Below are positions 46,422 through 54,288 of a DNA stretch of 64,000 nucleotides, in pieces. Each line of letters begins with the position of its first letter. The first letter of the stretch is position 1. The position numbers and the translations under genes were made by a program. The notes under the pieces are model-generated. The model was given only the letters and a program-made list of their open reading frames with translations. It was not told where the DNA came from and made no database searches. This DNA comes from Candidatus Poseidoniaceae archaeon. Its GTDB lineage: Archaea > Thermoplasmatota > Poseidoniia > Poseidoniales > Poseidoniaceae. Location of the stretch: positions 139,279-203,278 of the forward strand of contig CASIAI010000001.1 of NCBI GenBank assembly GCA_949372655.1, read 5' to 3'.

Positions 46422-47963
46422 TCACTCACCTGAATCATTATGTAAATCCAGAATTTGATCTTCATCGTCGTCTTCTTGCTTAGCAGTATCATTTCTCTTG
46501 TCATGTAATTCCTTTAGGTAAGATTCAGTTATATTTCCTGCAACATATCTACCATCAAAGCAACTAGAATCAAAGTCCATTTCTAAACCTGTATCCATAA
46601 GAATTGATTCGATTAAGTCATCCAATGTTTGATAGAATAATCTATCACTGCCAATTCGATCATTGATTTCTTCTATAGAACGACCATTTGCTATGAACTC
46701 ATTTGCTGCAGGCATATCGATTCCATACACATTTGGATGCCTAACCGGAGGGGCTGCTGATGCGAAATAAACTTTCTTTGCACCCACATCTCGAGCCATC
46801 TCAATTATCTGCTCACTTGTTGTACCTCTGACGATTGAATCATCAACTAAAAGAATGTTTTTTCCTGAAAACTCGTGCTCAATGGCATTTAGTTTCCTAC
46901 GAACCGACTTTTCACGAAGTGCTTGACCTGGCATTATGAATGTACGTCCAACATAGCGATTCTTCACAAATCCTTCTCTGTAAGGTACATCAAGAGTATT
47001 AGCCATTTGCAAAGCAGCTATTCTTCCTGAATCAGGAACTGGAATGACTGCGTCAATATCATGGTCTGGCCATTGTTCTAGAATTCTCTCTGCGAGTTTT
47101 TTACCTTGATTTAATCTTGCATTGTATACTGAAATACCATCTATTACAGAATCTGGCCTAGCGAAGTAAACATACTCAAAGATACATGGTGAATGAGTCA
47201 TCTTCTCGGAACACTTACGAGTAAAAAGGTGACCTGATGAAGAAATGAAAATCGCTTCACCAGGCTCAACATCTCTAACGACTTCAAACCCTAAAGCAGT
47301 AATTGCTACCGACTCGCTTGCTACAATCCATTCTGATTCGCCTTCGACTTCTCTCTTTCCAAAAATTAGAGGCCTGATTCCATGAGGGTCTCTAAATGCT
47401 AATAATCCATATCCTGAAATCAAGGATACACAAGAATATCCTCCTTCGACTTTTTCATTCAAAGCTTTAATCGCTCCAAATACAGCCTCAACATCTAAGT
47501 GTGGATCTCCTCCAATTGAAATCCCATTGGAGCGTTCCGATAATTCAACTGCCAAAACATTCAATAAAATTTCTGAGTCACTTTTAGTATTCATATGTCT
47601 AAAATGAGTATCTAAAAGGTTCTTTCTTAATTCTTCAGCATTGGTAAGATTACCATTATGGGCAATTGACAAGCCATAAGGTGAATTGACATAGAATGGT
47701 TGAGCTTCAGACTTTGATGATGAACCAGCAGTGGGATACCTAACGTGCCCCAAACCAGTATGGCCTTCTAATCTCTGCATATGTCTTGTATAGAAGATAT
47801 CAGATACTAATCCATTTGATTTTCTAAGGCGAAACTGACCATCATAGTCAGTCATTATTCCAGCAGCATCTTGACCTCTATGCTGCAATACTGTAAGTCC
47901 GTCATAGATTAACTGATTCACATGAACGCCATTGCGTCCAACAACACCCATTATGCCGCACAT
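46422..47963 (-). CDS. purF: amidophosphoribosyltransferase
   Basis: Commits PRPP to purine synthesis. The N-terminal nucleophile is Cys2 in [12 protein letters not shown], and the glutaminase domain has [26 protein letters not shown] and [12 protein letters not shown]. The phosphoribosyltransferase domain has [16 protein letters not shown] and the PRPP loop [13 protein letters not shown], near residue 370. The mature enzyme would need to expose Cys2 directly by Met removal. At 513 aa the length is standard, with an acidic tail. L37e lies upstream on the same strand, a pairing I recall as frequent in archaea. Confidence 0.96.
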   Translation of the reverse strand: MCGIMGVVGRNGVHVNQLIYDGLTVLQHRGQDAAGIMTDYDGQFRLRKSNGLVSDIFYTRHMQRLEGHTGLGHVRYPTAGSSSKSEAQPFYVNSPYGLSIAHNGNLTNAEELRKNLLDTHFRHMNTKSDSEILLNVLAVELSERSNGISIGGDPHLDVEAVFGAIKALNEKVEGGYSCVSLISGYGLLAFRDPHGIRPLIFGKREVEGESEWIVASESVAITALGFEVVRDVEPGEAIFISSSGHLFTRKCSEKMTHSPCIFEYVYFARPDSVIDGISVYNARLNQGKKLAERILEQWPDHDIDAVIPVPDSGRIAALQMANTLDVPYREGFVKNRYVGRTFIMPGQALREKSVRRKLNAIEHEFSGKNILLVDDSIVRGTTSEQIIEMARDVGAKKVYFASAAPPVRHPNVYGIDMPAANEFIANGRSIEEINDRIGSDRLFYQTLDDLIESILMDTGLEMDFDSSCFDGRYVAGNITESYLKELHDKRNDTAKQEDDDEDQILDLHNDSGE

Positions 47964-48028
47964 GGCTCTGCCTCATTCAATGTAACAGTAGGATGTAGGT
48001 ATAAATTGCCCTTGGAAATCAAAAAATT

Positions 48029-48208
48029 TCACGCCTTAGGTCGGTGAGATTTCTTTGACCAGCTGAATTTACGTATTCTGCTAGTTTTCCCGTATCCGCA
48101 TGATGCGCATACGCTCTTTTGCTTGTGGTAAGCATTTCTTCCACATCTTCTACATCTGATGTGTGTAGTCTTTTGACGACGTCCCATAGAAGGTGTTCCC
48201 TTTGACAT
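48029..48208 (-). CDS. rpl37e: 50S ribosomal protein L37e
   Basis: A 59-codon frame encodes [20 protein letters not shown] followed by the zinc ribbon CRRCG...[11 protein letters not shown] and a basic tail, the complete L37e layout. It is a small large-subunit protein binding 23S rRNA. All four zinc cysteines are kept. A longer frame on the same strand (48019-48219) is a shadow in another phase. It precedes purF by 66 bases. Confidence 0.95.
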   Translation of the reverse strand: MSKGTPSMGRRQKTTHIRCRRCGRNAYHKQKSVCASCGYGKTSRIRKFSWSKKSHRPKA

Positions 48209-48276
48209 ATAATCACCACGACAAACGCCCCACCGACCTCCCCCTTATGAAATAAGCGGGTGGAAAGCAGAACTAA

Positions 48277-48750
48277 TTATTCCTCTTCTTGGAAGATTAT
48301 TCTCTTTTTACCGTTGGTCAAAGTAGCAAACATAGAACCCACACAAATGGCAACTGCTAGAGAAATAGCCAAGAAAGATACTATTGTATGACCCATATTG
48401 TAAACTGTTTGAGCCATTACTGAGCCGTTGGCTTCTAAAAGCATAGGACCCATTCCGATTAATGCCAAAGTAGCCGCTACACCAATAGACACTGCCAATA
48501 CCATACCAATCAGTGGGGCTAAAGGTCTCTTTCTTGAATCTGCATAAAAGAATAGATTGCCTAGAAGTATTATCGAACCAAGGGTATAAGATGTCAAGAT
48601 AGCATTTGCAAACCTTGTGAAAGAATCACTAGTATCTAGATTGGAAAAATCTCCTTTCAGAGATGAATCTATTACCCAAATCAAAACTATAGGTAATAAA
48701 AAAGCAATTGAAATTAATTTAAGATTGAGGGTTTGCTTTACTTCACTCAC
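48277..48750 (-). CDS. four-helix membrane protein, unknown family
   Basis: A 157-aa protein with hydrophobic segments near residues 12-28, 48-67, 80-104 and 118-145, a short basic loop (YADSRKRPLA) and a charged C-terminus. It overlaps the upstream membrane protein gene by 8 bases and so probably forms a complex with it. No motif points to a transport or enzymatic role. Confidence 0.65.
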   Translation of the reverse strand: MSEVKQTLNLKLISIAFLLPIVLIWVIDSSLKGDFSNLDTSDSFTRFANAILTSYTLGSIILLGNLFFYADSRKRPLAPLIGMVLAVSIGVAATLALIGMGPMLLEANGSVMAQTVYNMGHTIVSFLAISLAVAICVGSMFATLTNGKKRIIFQEEE

Positions 48751-49540
48751 TTTCTACACCTCCAATATTATTAGCAATCTTTTGCGAAGCCTGCGATAAT
48801 TCATCGATTGTTGGAGGAGGGACTGATTTTGGTTCATCTATTGACTTCTCATAGATGTAAATAACCAATCCAAATATAAATATTGAGAGAGAAATACCAA
48901 CTAAGATACCAAATAAATCGGAAACTGAAAGCCAGAAGTATGTAGTAAAGGTATCTGATGAGATATTCTTACCATCAAATGTCAGGCCACAAATTATCAA
49001 TACCATAGAAATAAGTGATATCGATCTCATTACGCTTGATTCTGTCTGTCTTTCTTCACCGATAACCAGCATGGAAATAGATAAAACCGACGATAAACTA
49101 GCAACCATCAAAAGAAGGGTAGGGAAGAATATCAACCAAAACCGATTAACATCTTCGCCATCATATATTGGAGTAAATACTCCCCATTGCATCAAACAAA
49201 ACCATACCGAACCTAAAGTCATACAAAATATTCCTAAATTCCTATCACTAGTAGGTAACTTTCCTACAGGAACAGACCCTGAAAATATCAAAAGATATAT
49301 TCCGATCAGTAAAAGACTGGATGGTCCAATAATGAAGCCGATTAAATGGCCGATTGAGGAAGATGGAGATGAAGGTACTGTCCAAGGACTAGAACATACC
49401 ATTAGTAGACCAATAATGGCAGTTATTCTCCCAAAATTAGTTCTGAAATTACCTTTCGAAGAAAGTGAAACCCATGCACCTAGGGCTATCATGGATAGAG
49501 GGAGCCAGAAAAGCAATAATGCTTTTAGTATTTCACTCAT
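48743..49540 (-). CDS. multi-helix membrane protein, unknown family
   Basis: A 265-aa protein with about seven predicted helices (first at about 6-25, last at about 215-238) and a polar Pro-rich C-terminal tail of 25 residues. The 3' end overlaps the start of the four-helix protein gene. Upstream lies a 132-base gap separating it from the divergent L44e gene. No family is recognised. Confidence 0.65.
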   Translation of the reverse strand: MSEILKALLLFWLPLSMIALGAWVSLSSKGNFRTNFGRITAIIGLLMVCSSPWTVPSSPSSSIGHLIGFIIGPSSLLLIGIYLLIFSGSVPVGKLPTSDRNLGIFCMTLGSVWFCLMQWGVFTPIYDGEDVNRFWLIFFPTLLLMVASLSSVLSISMLVIGEERQTESSVMRSISLISMVLIICGLTFDGKNISSDTFTTYFWLSVSDLFGILVGISLSIFIFGLVIYIYEKSIDEPKSVPPPTIDELSQASQKIANNIGGVESE

Positions 49541-49672
49541 AATGCATCCTACGCGTGGATACTAATTACTTCATCCCTTATTTCATATCGCAGTGGCTCG
49601 TTTAATACACCCTTGTGCATGCGGAGTTTCTAAATACCCGACTCTTGTGGGTCGAACGCTCAAGGTGCTACT

Positions 49673-49957
49673 ATGGTAAAGATGCCACGTCAAATCAAGC
49701 GTTACAGTCCATCAGCTGGTAAGCATACTCTGCATACCGTAGAGCGTGTCAAGAAGCGACGTGCTTCTGAACTGAAGTGGGGTCAGAGAAGATTCCGTAA
49801 GGTTATGGCTGGATACCGTGGTTTCCCACGTCCAAAGCCAGATGGCAGAGAAAAACCAACAAAGAGAGTAAACATATTGTTCAGATGTACTGAGACTGGA
49901 AAGGCTCATTATGCTCCATGTCAGAGAGCGAAGAAATTTGAATTAGTTGACAAGTGA
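49673..49957 (+). CDS. rpl44e: 50S ribosomal protein L44e, N-terminal zinc pair lost
   Basis: The conserved core ASELKWGQRRFRKVMAGYRGFPRP identifies L44e, followed by GREKPTKRVNILFRC and KKFELVDK. Canonical archaeal L44e binds zinc through a N-terminal CPYCNKH-type pair and a later CxxC pair. Here the first pair reads SPSAGKH (codons AGT and GCT instead of Cys) and the second reads C-T-E-T-G...C, leaving single cysteines with changed spacing. So the zinc site appears dismantled. It overlaps no gene and starts the S27e/aIF2-alpha/Nop10 cluster. Confidence 0.92.
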   Translation: MVKMPRQIKRYSPSAGKHTLHTVERVKKRRASELKWGQRRFRKVMAGYRGFPRPKPDGREKPTKRVNILFRCTETGKAHYAPCQRAKKFELVDK

Positions 49958-49967
49958 AGTGATTTTG

Positions 49968-50138
49968 ATGGCAAGTAATTTTCTAAAAGTATCGTGCAGA
50001 GACTGTGGCGCAGAAGTTGTAATTTTTTCAAGGGCTACTAGCGTAGTATCTTGCTCCGTTTGTGGAGCAACCCTAACAGCACCATCCGGAGGAAAGGCTG
50101 ACCTCGTTGGATGTAATATCATTGAAGCCCTAGAATAA
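49968..50138 (+). CDS. rps27e: 30S ribosomal protein S27e
   Basis: A 56-aa zinc-ribbon ribosomal protein: FLKVSCRDCGAEVVIFSRAT and VSCSVCGATLTAPSGGKA keep both CxxC pairs. The ATG at 49968 is used; an earlier in-frame start would run into the L44e coding end. It lies 10 bases after L44e, in the L44e-S27e-aIF2-alpha-Nop10 order I recall from many archaea. Confidence 0.94.
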   Translation: MASNFLKVSCRDCGAEVVIFSRATSVVSCSVCGATLTAPSGGKADLVGCNIIEALE

Positions 50139-50153
50139 GGAGGCTGAGCCTCC
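50139..50153 (+). promoter_or_regulatory. ribosome-binding site enclosed in a perfect hairpin before aIF2-alpha
   Basis: GGAGGC (50139-50144), a TGA loop and GCCTCC (50148-50153) form a 6-bp perfect inverted repeat. It starts immediately after the S27e stop and ends at the base before the aIF2-alpha ATG. The 5' arm is the Shine-Dalgarno sequence, so folding would hide it from the ribosome. This suggests coupling to translation of S27e or feedback control; it is inferred from sequence only. Confidence 0.55.
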
Positions 50154-50945
50154 ATGAGTAAAGAAGATAAAATCAACCCTCCTGAAGAAGGAGAGTTAGT
50201 TGTTGTTACTGTCAAATCTGTTAAGCAAAACGGAGTATATGTCGATTTTGATGAATTTCCTGGTCTTGAAGGATTTATTTTTATCGGCGAAGTTGCCAGT
50301 GGATGGGTAAAGAATATCCGTGCATTTGTTAGAGATGGTCAACGCCTTATTTGTAAAGTAATGCGTACAAGGAAAGATGGTTCTTCTCTAGAATTATCTC
50401 TAAAGTCTGTATCTGAAGAACGAAGAAGAGATAGACTCCAAGAATGGAAAAATGAACAAAGGTCTGTTCAACTTTTCAAAGTTCTTGCCGAAAAAGTTGG
50501 ATGGGATGAAGAGACTAAGTCTTCTAATTCAGAAGATTTAATCAACTCTTTTGGAACGCTATATAGTTCATTTGAAGAAGCGGCAACAAATGAAACAGCA
50601 TTGAATGATGCTGGTTTTGAAGGTGAATGGCTAAAAGAATTCACTAATATTGCAGTTGAAAATATAATCCCTCCCTTTGTTGAGATTAGAGGAACTTTGA
50701 CGCTCAGTATCAATACACCTAATGGAGTCACAGTAATTAGAGATGCTCTTTCAGCAGCCGAAGCATATTCATCTGAAGAAGAAGAAATAATTGTTTCATG
50801 CTACTATAATGGAGCACCTGATTACAGACTCGAACTTAAAGCACCGGACTTCAAAACAGCTGAAGATCTTTGGATTAACGTATCAAAGACTGCTGTTGAC
50901 CATGTTTTAGAAAATGGCGGGGAAGCTTCTGCATTTAGAGAATGA
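50154..50945 (+). CDS. translation initiation factor aIF2, alpha subunit
   Basis: Part of the heterotrimer that delivers initiator Met-tRNA. The N-terminal S1/OB domain is clear (GELVVVTVKSVKQNGVYVDF, LEGFIFIGEVASGWVKNI, LELSLKSVSEERRRDRLQEW). The helical middle domain spans about 90-170, and the C-terminal alpha-beta domain includes RGTLTLSINTPNGVTVIRDA. At 263 aa it has the usual length. It sits between S27e and Nop10, the usual archaeal arrangement. In the eukaryotic homolog Ser51 is regulatory; no claim is made here. Confidence 0.95.
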   Translation: MSKEDKINPPEEGELVVVTVKSVKQNGVYVDFDEFPGLEGFIFIGEVASGWVKNIRAFVRDGQRLICKVMRTRKDGSSLELSLKSVSEERRRDRLQEWKNEQRSVQLFKVLAEKVGWDEETKSSNSEDLINSFGTLYSSFEEAATNETALNDAGFEGEWLKEFTNIAVENIIPPFVEIRGTLTLSINTPNGVTVIRDALSAAEAYSSEEEEIIVSCYYNGAPDYRLELKAPDFKTAEDLWINVSKTAVDHVLENGGEASAFRE

Positions 50946-50985
50946 TTACCAACTTAATCATAAGTAAAGACGCATAGGCCAATAC

Positions 50986-51231
50986 ATGGCACGCCAATTA
51001 CTTCAACAATGTCTAGATTGCCGAGCTTGGACACTATCAACAAAATGTCCTCAATGCGGTGGAACTGCACAAGCAGCAGCACCAATCAAATGGTCTCCAG
51101 AAGACCATAGAGCATCTATTCGAAGAAAGATGTACGATGTTAGTTCTAAAGAATGGACTGATAATTTGCCATCATTTAATTCATTAGAAGATATGAAAAA
51201 TGATTCTGTAATCAGTTTCGAAGAAGAATAA
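50986..51231 (+). CDS. H/ACA RNP component Nop10
   Basis: Small zinc-binding protein of pseudouridylation particles. LQQCLDCRAWTLSTKCPQCG gives the zinc ribbon, and PIKWSPEDHRASIRRKMY matches the conserved SPED...RRK linker helix. At 81 aa it carries an acidic C-terminal extension of about 25 residues beyond the usual 55-60. Nop10 lies directly after aIF2-alpha, and the PAC2 gene follows. Confidence 0.92.
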   Translation: MARQLLQQCLDCRAWTLSTKCPQCGGTAQAAAPIKWSPEDHRASIRRKMYDVSSKEWTDNLPSFNSLEDMKNDSVISFEEE

Positions 51232-51320
51232 ATGGAAAAATTCTTGACTGCTGGAAATCGAAAGATTTCCTAGTATTCTATGTCAAACATTATACTTCGT
51301 AAAGTTTCGTTGGGTAAATA

Positions 51321-52076
51321 ATGAGTTTACTTGTAGAGTGGAGAGGAGGCAATACTACACTTGGAATCAATGCTGTAGCAATGATTGCATTACCTGGTGT
51401 TGGAAATATTGGTAAAACCTCCTTAGAGGCATTAAATGAAATAAATCAGGCCGAAGAAGTTGCTAGATTACACCATACTGCCTTACCTCCACTGGCAACA
51501 CTTGATGAAGATGGACTATTATCGCCACCACATCTATCTGTTAGGTCTATAGAATCAACTACAGGAGTTAGATTACTGACTATTGTTGGAACCTCACAAC
51601 CTCTTGAATCCCAGTTCCAGGGAGTTATGGCGAGAGAAATTATGAAATTTTTAAAGTCTGAAAAGGTGGATAATCTAATCGTTTTGGCTGGAATGGTTGA
51701 TGTTGCAACTCGCAAGGAAACTTTCATTGTTCCAAGCAGTTCAGGTTTTAGAGTTGAATTAGAGGCTATGAGCGCCGATGTTCGAAGAGATGAGCCAAGT
51801 TCAGGGGCAATTGGAATGGCTGCCCTTTTATCCTCTTATGGACCCTTATTTGATATCAATTCGGCATGCGCAATAGCAACAACTGTCGGTTCAAGTGGTG
51901 ATATTCATGCCTCTCAAAGACTACTTGAGTCTCTCGACAAGTGGTTTGGACTAGGCGTAGCCCTACCCAAAGATGCCAAAGAAAAACTTTCGAAGAAACT
52001 AGAATCAATGGCACCAAAAGAAATCAATGATCACTACTCAGAAATTACCGAATCACCTGATGCCTTCTACATGTGA
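51321..52076 (+). CDS. PAC2-family protein (proteasome assembly chaperone-like)
   Basis: A 251-aa protein of the PAC2/DUF75 family. The N-terminal ALPGVGNIGKTSLEAL and the segment LTIVGTSQPLESQFQGVMAR with LIVLAGMV are typical, as is the GAIGMAALLSSYGPLFDI segment. Archaeal homologs are proposed to help proteasome core assembly. It belongs to the aIF2-alpha/Nop10 neighbourhood in many archaea, which agrees with its place here. Confidence 0.9.
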   Translation: MSLLVEWRGGNTTLGINAVAMIALPGVGNIGKTSLEALNEINQAEEVARLHHTALPPLATLDEDGLLSPPHLSVRSIESTTGVRLLTIVGTSQPLESQFQGVMAREIMKFLKSEKVDNLIVLAGMVDVATRKETFIVPSSSGFRVELEAMSADVRRDEPSSGAIGMAALLSSYGPLFDINSACAIATTVGSSGDIHASQRLLESLDKWFGLGVALPKDAKEKLSKKLESMAPKEINDHYSEITESPDAFYM

Positions 52077-52079
52077 AGT

Positions 52080-52164
52080 TGGCGCCGAGAGAGAGATTTG
52101 AACTCCCGTGTCCGAAGACAGTGGATTTCGAATCCACCGCAATACCGGGCTATGCGATCTCGGC
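52080..52164 (-). tRNA. tRNA-Ser(CGA), with encoded 3' CCA
   Basis: On the minus strand the acceptor arms GCCGAGA and TCTCGGC pair fully. The anticodon stem is GTGGA/TCCAC with loop TTCGAAA, giving anticodon CGA (codon UCG). A long variable arm (TGTCTTCGGACA) marks a type II tRNA, and the T-loop is GTTCAAAT. The discriminator is G and CCA is encoded at 52082-52080. No intron is seen. The 3' end lies 3 bases beyond the convergent PAC2 gene. Confidence 0.95.
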
Positions 52165-52218
52165 AGTAGATGTCGCTTCAGCGCCACCATGATAAGCATG
52201 GTGCTACAACGCCTAATC

Positions 52219-52419
52219 ATGCAGATTCATTTTGTTGGCAGAGGCTATGATTCAATGGTAGACTTCGAACAAAGCATATCGATAAGAGAAGCTCTTAGCA
52301 AAGCAAATATTCAACCATCAACTGTTATAGTTTCATTTGAGGACAATATATTACCCCATTCATCCTTAATCAAGTCAGATATTACCTTGAATGTAATTAC
52401 TGTTTCATCAGGTGGATGA
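52219..52419 (+). CDS. ubiquitin-like sulfur carrier / small modifier protein (MoaD/ThiS/SAMP-like)
   Basis: A 66-aa beta-grasp protein ending exactly in VSSGG, the Gly-Gly tail used for adenylation and thiocarboxylate or isopeptide formation. The pattern MQIHFVG...ISIREALSKANI...VIVSFEDNILPHSSLI...ITLNVITVSSGG matches the ThiS/MoaD/Urm1-SAMP fold. I chose the ATG at 52219; the longer frame back to 52108 would cross the tRNA. It could serve tRNA thiolation, molybdopterin synthesis or protein conjugation. No E1-like enzyme is in this window. Its 3' end overlaps the convergent nuclease gene by 12 bases. Confidence 0.82.
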   Translation: MQIHFVGRGYDSMVDFEQSISIREALSKANIQPSTVIVSFEDNILPHSSLIKSDITLNVITVSSGG

Positions 52420-54240
52420 AATTACTTGAATCTTAGAATTACGTGAGATATCCCCTCGTACCTGTGATGCCCAAGCATCAATACCTGTGTTTGCAATCAA
52501 AACTAAATCTCCTATTTGCGACATGTCATACTGACTACTCCAATCATTAGCCCAACCTGAAATTTTCATAGAACCGGATGGATCCATTATCATAACTCCT
52601 TTTCTGTGCCACTGTTTGCCATTACGGCCTATTCCTTTTTTGTCGAACTTATAGACTAATTTACCGACAACATTCCACCTTGCTCTAAATTCCATTAAAT
52701 CTGAATATTCTTTTATCTCTTTATCTGTTATTGAAATTAATCCTAATGGGTCTATTTTTAGAACTAGTTCACCCTTCCAGTTAACAGTTACAACTGCATT
52801 CTCCACCAATATCCGGTCACCTTTAGAAATCTGTTCAGGCCATGGTCTTTGTCCATCCTGATGTTTATCAACCAATATGTCAATTTTAGCCATGCTATTC
52901 CCTTGACTAACTGTGATACTGGGCCTGTTGTTTTTCGTATCGAAAACGGAAAAAACATTGCATACAATACTCAACCTTGGGTCTAATTCTTCAATTCGTG
53001 TTACTTCGATAGGAGTAATAGTTCCAGGTATGCTAAAAGATTTGTTCACTGGAAATTCATCACTACCAGAACCACCAGGACAAATTACCTTCCAGTCACA
53101 TCTTTCACACCTTTTTTCATTTGGCGAAGCGGTTTCAACACCACCCTCAAGAAACCCTCTAACCGGGCTCGGAATAGGTGGAAAGTTCTCTATAGAAATG
53201 TCACTAGACTTCAATTCTTTCCATAATAAATTGAGTTCCTCTTCCATCTTTTTTAATTCTTTTTCGCTAGGGTTAGGTATAATTTTTATTTTATTCGCTC
53301 CCAGATACCAAACTTCTAATTCACTAACCATTTCCTTTTTGTCATGTGTAACCCACCACAACATTGCATACATTCTTAATTGTTTGACATAGTCTCCCGA
53401 GCGGTCACCTTTCCCAAGACTTGCTTTAAGGTCAACAATCTTGATATTGCCATCCCATCGGTATACTAAGTCATATTCTCCTTGAAACCAAAAATCTGGG
53501 TGAATTGAATTAAGGCTGAATTTGGCTGCATCAGGATCTACAAACCAAGGACGGCAAATCTCCCAAGCCTCTAGTAAAGTTATTTTTGCGGTACTTGCCA
53601 ATGGATGAGAACCTGTAAGGTTAAACCCAAATCCATCAGGAGATGGCCACATCATTCTATTTCCATCCCTCCAAGTTTGTAAATCATCATCTCCAAGGTT
53701 TTCATAGCATGCTTCTAATTCTTTTATGTGCATATCTAATCCATTTATACACATTTCACGACAATAGGCATAATTGACATCAGACCAATCCCCTGCCTTT
53801 CTTTCATCTTTTTCCCATTCCAGTCTCATCAAGTCTAATGAGACTGGCAAATGGGAATCGATTCTAGAGATTGCCCAGTCTCTGATTTGGCTAAGAGATT
53901 TTGGCAATAACTTTTCAGGCAATGGAAGTATTCTTTGTGATGGCCATATTTTTTCATCATCCCTATCTGGCTGTCCATTTTGGTCAAGAGGTATTTTCGA
54001 GAGAGTCTCACTTGAAGCATTACTCGAAATTAAACCTGGAGATTCTCTAAGCATTCTACAGAATGCATCTTCAACTGCTCTTCCAACAAATAATACCGGT
54101 ACTTGTGGAAATTTGAAATGTAAATTCTTCTCATAGAACCATAGTCTAGGACATGATTGAAAACTATTTACCTGGCTTGCCGATAGTCTGTTGAACGGCC
54201 CAACAACATCTTTATCTTGGTCTACAATCGTTGCTGGCAT
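52408..54240 (-). CDS. Cas4/RecB-type PD-(D/E)XK nuclease fused to OB domains
   Basis: A 610-aa protein. The nuclease part (about 18-400) has SFQSCPRLWFYEK, the metal site GEYDLVYRWDGNIKIVDLKAS (Asp then D-x-K), the QLRMYAMLWW motif and the cluster CERCDWKVIC. With the early Cys this gives the four-cysteine Fe-S set of Cas4/AddB/Dna2. From about residue 410 to the end, two OB-fold-like regions follow (about 415-515, and 525-605 containing GVMIMDPSGSMKISGWAN). It probably processes DNA ends or single strands. A paralog lies immediately upstream. No cas genes or repeats are present, so a CRISPR role is unlikely. Confidence 0.85.
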   Translation of the reverse strand: MPATIVDQDKDVVGPFNRLSASQVNSFQSCPRLWFYEKNLHFKFPQVPVLFVGRAVEDAFCRMLRESPGLISSNASSETLSKIPLDQNGQPDRDDEKIWPSQRILPLPEKLLPKSLSQIRDWAISRIDSHLPVSLDLMRLEWEKDERKAGDWSDVNYAYCREMCINGLDMHIKELEACYENLGDDDLQTWRDGNRMMWPSPDGFGFNLTGSHPLASTAKITLLEAWEICRPWFVDPDAAKFSLNSIHPDFWFQGEYDLVYRWDGNIKIVDLKASLGKGDRSGDYVKQLRMYAMLWWVTHDKKEMVSELEVWYLGANKIKIIPNPSEKELKKMEEELNLLWKELKSSDISIENFPPIPSPVRGFLEGGVETASPNEKRCERCDWKVICPGGSGSDEFPVNKSFSIPGTITPIEVTRIEELDPRLSIVCNVFSVFDTKNNRPSITVSQGNSMAKIDILVDKHQDGQRPWPEQISKGDRILVENAVVTVNWKGELVLKIDPLGLISITDKEIKEYSDLMEFRARWNVVGKLVYKFDKKGIGRNGKQWHRKGVMIMDPSGSMKISGWANDWSSQYDMSQIGDLVLIANTGIDAWASQVRGDISRNSKIQVISST

Positions 54241-54288
54241 ACTGATAATGCTATTGGGCTACCCTATTGAAACCTATGATTTCATAAA

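Noticed and set aside
48019-48219. 66-codon minus-strand frame
   Set aside because: Out-of-phase shadow of the 59-aa L37e gene.
49600-49672. Small GACCC/GGGTC hairpin in the L44e leader
   Set aside because: The stem is only 4-5 bp with mismatched loop choices; indistinguishable from chance.
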